DNA of 64,000 nucleotides from the NCBI RefSeq assembly GCF_002000085.1, contig NZ_MUZU01000004.1, forward strand, positions 186,001 through 250,000, in the 5' to 3' direction. Position numbers and translations under genes: made by a program. The notes under the pieces were generated by a model that did not search any database, had not been told where the DNA came from, and saw only the letters and a list, made by a program, of their open reading frames with translations. Shown here piece after piece: positions 61,303-64,000 of the stretch. The stretch is from Pseudocolwellia agarivorans. GTDB lineage: Bacteria > Pseudomonadota > Gammaproteobacteria > Enterobacterales > Alteromonadaceae. The stretch's first letter is position 1. Each line of letters starts with the position of its first letter.

Positions 61303-62262
61303 ATGCATTTTGATGTATTTAATGGTGACGCAGACGGTATCATTGCGCTGGTTCAATTACGATTAGCCCAGCCGAAAGAATCCACGTTAATAACAGGTGT
61401 TAAACGCGATATTAGCTTATTAAAACAAGTTGATGTTACCGCTGCTAATTCTATTACTGTGCTTGATATTTCTCTTGAAAAGAACGTTGAAGCGCTTAAG
61501 TTACATTTAGAAAATAATACAGAAGTGTTTTACATTGATCATCATCGTGCTGGCGATATTCCGCGTTCAGAACATTTAACCACCTTGATTAATACCGATG
61601 CCAATACTTGCACCAGTTTGCTTGTGAATAACTATTTAAAAGGTGCATACGTGCATTGGGCTGTTGCTGCTGCTTTTGGCGATAACATGACTCAATCAGC
61701 TATTACATTAGCTGAAAGCGTCGGTTTATCTAAAGGCCAGCAAGAACAGTTAAAAGCCCTAGGTATTTACATTAACTACAACGGCTATGGGCGTGATGTT
61801 GATGATTTACATTTTCATCCAGCGGATCTTTATAAAGCCTTGTTAGCTTATGCTGATCCTCTTACGTTAATTGAGGAAGAAGGTTCTATATTTCATCAAT
61901 TAGAAAAAGCCTATCAAGCGGATATGCAAAAAGCCTTAACTGCGAAGGTACTGGCTGATAGTAAAATAAGTAAAGTGGTTCAGTTAGAGGATGCTCCTTG
62001 GGCTCGACGCGTAAGTGGTGTTTTTGGTAATGATTTAGCTAATCAGTCGCCTGATAAAGCCCATGCTGTCATTACATTGAACGCTGATAATACTTATACC
62101 GTAAGTGTTAGAGCACCATTAACTAACAAACAGGGTGCTGATGAAGTGTGTATTCAGTTTCCTACCGGTGGTGGCAGAGCTGGCGCTGCAGGTATTAATA
62201 ATTTACCACAAGATATGCTGTTCAATTTTATTGAGACACTAAACGAATATTATAAATCTTAG
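61303..62262 (+). CDS. DHH-family phosphoesterase, candidate pAp phosphatase
   Basis: Metal-dependent phosphoesterase of 319 residues. DHH-type motifs: FNGDADGIIAL (about 5-15), VLDISLEKN, YIDHHRAGDIP and VAAAFGDNM. The C-terminal DHHA1-like part contains GGGRAGAAGIN, where the usual histidine of the GGGH motif is arginine. ATG start with AGAGGAAG about eight bases upstream; the longest frame's 23 extra residues overlap cysC and have no family match. NrnA-type DHH proteins hydrolyse pAp, the by-product of PAPS use, so its place after cysC suggests that role. Nanoligonucleotide hydrolysis is the alternative. Confidence 0.75.
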   Translation: MHFDVFNGDADGIIALVQLRLAQPKESTLITGVKRDISLLKQVDVTAANSITVLDISLEKNVEALKLHLENNTEVFYIDHHRAGDIPRSEHLTTLINTDANTCTSLLVNNYLKGAYVHWAVAAAFGDNMTQSAITLAESVGLSKGQQEQLKALGIYINYNGYGRDVDDLHFHPADLYKALLAYADPLTLIEEEGSIFHQLEKAYQADMQKALTAKVLADSKISKVVQLEDAPWARRVSGVFGNDLANQSPDKAHAVITLNADNTYTVSVRAPLTNKQGADEVCIQFPTGGGRAGAAGINNLPQDMLFNFIETLNEYYKS

Positions 62263-62320
62263 TGTTTTCTAGCCGTTATTTTCTTTTGCTATTAGATATC
62301 TTTTGGTTTTGTTAAAAATA

Positions 62321-62346
62321 AAATCACCCACTATTGGGTGATTTTT
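62321..62346. terminator. Bidirectional terminator between the DHH gene and glrR
   Basis: AAATCACCCA / TGGGTGATTT, perfect 10-bp arms with loop CTAT and a T-run, between two convergent genes. Confidence 0.88.
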
Positions 62347-62363
62347 CGTTTTTAGCTTTTGTT

Positions 62364-63737
62364 TTATTCTTCAGACCTAAAGGCTTCAGCTGTTAGGTGA
62401 TGACGATTGAGCAGTTTATAAAATTCTGTTCTGTTACGTTGCGCTATTTTGGCTGCTTTAGATACATTACCCGCGGTAATTTGTAGTAATTTCGCTAAAT
62501 AGTCTCTTTCAAATTTATCTTTAGCTTGCTGAAATGATGGTAATATTGTGGTTTTATCGCGCAGCGCATTTTTTACTAAAGTTTCACTAATCAACGGCTC
62601 TGTTGATAGGGCGACACTTTGCTCTACAATATTTTGCAACTGTCTGATATTTCCTGGCCAAGGCGCACTGATCAGTAACTCCATAGCTTCTTGAGAAAAA
62701 CCTTTAATATCGGCATCAATTTTTTCAAGAACATTATTTAAAAAGTGTTGAGTGAGTAGGGGAATATCTTCACGTCTTTCTGATAAAGGGGGTAATTCTA
62801 ATTCAACAACATTAAGCCTGTAATATAAATCCTCTCTAAAGGTTTTATCTATAATGGCTTGCTGTAGGTTTTTATGTGTTGCTGCAATAATACGAACATC
62901 AACCTTTATTGACTGTGTGCTACCGACTGGACGCACTTCTCGTTCTTGTAGGGCTCTTAGTAGTTTTACTTGAAAGTTCATTGGCATATCGCCAATTTCA
63001 TCTAAAAATAACGTGCCGCCATCGGTTGCTTGAAATAATCCTACATGATTTTTTTCTGCACCGGTAAATGCGCCTTTTGTATGACCAAACAGCTCAGACT
63101 CTAAAAGTTGTTCAGGTATTGCCGCACAGTTAATTGCTGTAAATTTTTTATCATGTCGAGAGCTTGCTTGATGAATAGCATTAGCAAGAAGTTCTTTACC
63201 TGTACCACTTTGGCTGTGAATTAAAATACTAAAATCACTTTTTGCTATTTGTTTGGTTTGATCCAGTAATGAGGCCATTACCGTACTACGACTAATAATG
63301 TTTTTACGCCATAGTTCGTTTTGTTCTGGATTGTCTATATCGATTGGTTGTAATCGAATAGCTTGAGAAACCGTATCAAGTAATTCTTTACTTTCAAAAG
63401 GTTTAGTTAAAAAACTAAATACCCCTTGTTTGGTTGCGCTGATAGCGTCAGGAATTGTGCCATGAGCCGTTAAAATAATAACGGGCATACTTGGGTACTG
63501 CTGACGTATTTGTTCAAATAACGCCATTCCGTCCATTCCTTCCATACGTAGATCGCTGATCACAAGTTGCGGATGAAAACTCTTTAATTTTCCTAGGGCA
63601 ACTTTAGCATTTTCTGCTGATTCCACTTTATAATTAGCAGCTGAAAGTCGAATACCTAATAAGCGCAATAGGTGAGGATCATCATCAACAATAAGGATAT
63701 TTCCATTAACAGGGCTGGTTGGGGTAGATTCATTCAT
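62364..63737 (-). CDS. glrR: Sigma-54-dependent response regulator GlrR (QseF)
   Basis: NtrC-type activator of a two-component system linked in enteric bacteria to envelope stress and glmY-type sRNA transcription. Receiver domain (residues ~13-125) with D18-D20 and phospho-acceptor D62 (ISDLRMEGMDG). AAA+ domain with Walker A SGTGKELL, the sigma-54 contact loop GAFTGA and Walker B GGTLFLDEIGDMP. C-terminal Fis-type helix-turn-helix (GNVSKAAKIAQRNRTEFYKLLNRH), whose RTEFYKLL end is typical of GlrR. 457 residues. ATG start three bases after the preceding gene; sensor kinase glrK should lie beyond the window. Confidence 0.9.
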   Translation of the reverse strand: MNESTPTSPVNGNILIVDDDPHLLRLLGIRLSAANYKVESAENAKVALGKLKSFHPQLVISDLRMEGMDGMALFEQIRQQYPSMPVIILTAHGTIPDAISATKQGVFSFLTKPFESKELLDTVSQAIRLQPIDIDNPEQNELWRKNIISRSTVMASLLDQTKQIAKSDFSILIHSQSGTGKELLANAIHQASSRHDKKFTAINCAAIPEQLLESELFGHTKGAFTGAEKNHVGLFQATDGGTLFLDEIGDMPMNFQVKLLRALQEREVRPVGSTQSIKVDVRIIAATHKNLQQAIIDKTFREDLYYRLNVVELELPPLSERREDIPLLTQHFLNNVLEKIDADIKGFSQEAMELLISAPWPGNIRQLQNIVEQSVALSTEPLISETLVKNALRDKTTILPSFQQAKDKFERDYLAKLLQITAGNVSKAAKIAQRNRTEFYKLLNRHHLTAEAFRSEE

Positions 63738-63740
63738 AGG

Positions 63741-64000
63741 TTATTTCCCGTGTTCGTTAATGTTTTTTTCTATTCGGTGTAGCTGGCTTATTTGCTCTTC
63801 AAGCATTTGTACTTTTTGCTGTAATTCTGTTATTTCTTTACTGTTTTCTATTAGTTTTTTGTCTTTAATACCTGATTTTTTTTGTAAAGCTGACAGCATG
63901 TTTTTCGCGTTGTTAAATTGCACTTTTATATCGCTTTGTTTTTGTCTGGTTAACAACTGTTCGTTCAATAAGTCTCTTAACAAGGTAATAAGTGCTAAAT
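63741..64000 (-). CDS. Coiled-coil protein, 5' end cut by window (QseG-like position)
   Basis: The minus-strand frame is open to the window edge and ends three bases before glrR. The visible 85 residues are almost entirely charged heptads (KNMLSALQKKSGIKDKKLI, ITELQQKVQMLEEQISQL), a strong coiled coil without catalytic motifs. In related genomes the gene between glrK and glrR is qseG, an outer-membrane lipoprotein that interacts with the kinase; this fragment fits by position, but its N-terminus with any lipobox is outside the window. The TTG at 63983 is not the true start. Confidence 0.6.
   Translation of the reverse strand, partial: LALITLLRDLLNEQLLTRQKQSDIKVQFNNAKNMLSALQKKSGIKDKKLIENSKEITELQQKVQMLEEQISQLHRIEKNINEHGK

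Overview
The window comes from an AT-rich gammaproteobacterium, most likely a marine member of the Alteromonadales (Colwelliaceae such as Colwellia or Thalassotalea). This is judged from the gene content: a polar-flagellum chemotaxis operon containing ParC/ParP, the cysD-cysN-SLC13-cysC order, an S-layer candidate of the marine gammaproteobacterial kind, and a glrR locus. No identity search was possible, so the genus is an inference. No tRNA, rRNA, insertion sequence, phage gene or CRISPR array was recognised.

Region 1 (1-8520, + strand) is the distal part of the flagellar/chemotaxis operon: flhG (5' end cut by the window edge), fliA, cheY, cheZ, cheA, cheB, parC, parP, cheW and a DUF2802 membrane protein. 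FlhG sets polar flagellar number, FliA drives late flagellar genes, and the Che proteins form the signalling core. ParC/ParP place the chemoreceptor array at the pole, probably through the repeated acidic motif in the CheA linker.

Region 2 (8664-13525) holds the outer-membrane lipid transport lipoprotein MlaA, a large SLBB polysaccharide export protein and a WecA-type initiating sugar-phosphate transferase.

Region 3 (13970-29181, + strand) is the most striking part. A heavily expressed-looking secreted protein (S-layer candidate) has a 444-bp leader and a strong terminator. It is followed by a thiol-oxidoreductase lipoprotein, a complete type II secretion gene set in the Xanthomonas xps-like order G-E-F-H-I-J-K-L-M-C/N-D, a Wzx flippase and a polysaccharide pyruvyl transferase. 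I propose that this is one surface-assembly module: export and folding of an S-layer, and synthesis of a pyruvylated glycan to which it might attach.

Region 4 (29314-44824, - strand) starts from Wzz and runs leftwards: acyltransferase, WecE aminotransferase, second Wzx, glycosyltransferases, Wzy, rmlA, rmlC, rmlB, rmlD. It is a Wzy-dependent O-antigen or exopolysaccharide locus making dTDP-rhamnose and probably dTDP-4-amino-4,6-dideoxygalactose. At its end lies an Ig-domain lipoprotein gene whose promoter abuts an eight-unit hexamer repeat, a candidate contingency locus.

Region 5 (45318-52300) is housekeeping: ribH, nusB, thiL, pgpA on +; serA, rpiA, 5-formyl-THF cyclo-ligase and a POT peptide transporter on -. 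Region 6 (52671-56157) returns to surface sugars: UDP-GlcNAc dehydrogenase (TviB type), UDP-GlcNAc 4-epimerase (TviC/WbpP type) and galU. Region 7 (56352-62262) is sulfate activation: cysD, cysN, an SLC13 permease, cysC and a DHH phosphoesterase that may dispose of pAp. Region 8 (62364-64000, -) is the sigma-54 response regulator glrR with the 3' end of a coiled-coil gene cut by the window edge.

Several start codons were moved from the longest possible ORF on the basis of ribosome-binding sites, signal peptides or family length; each case is stated.
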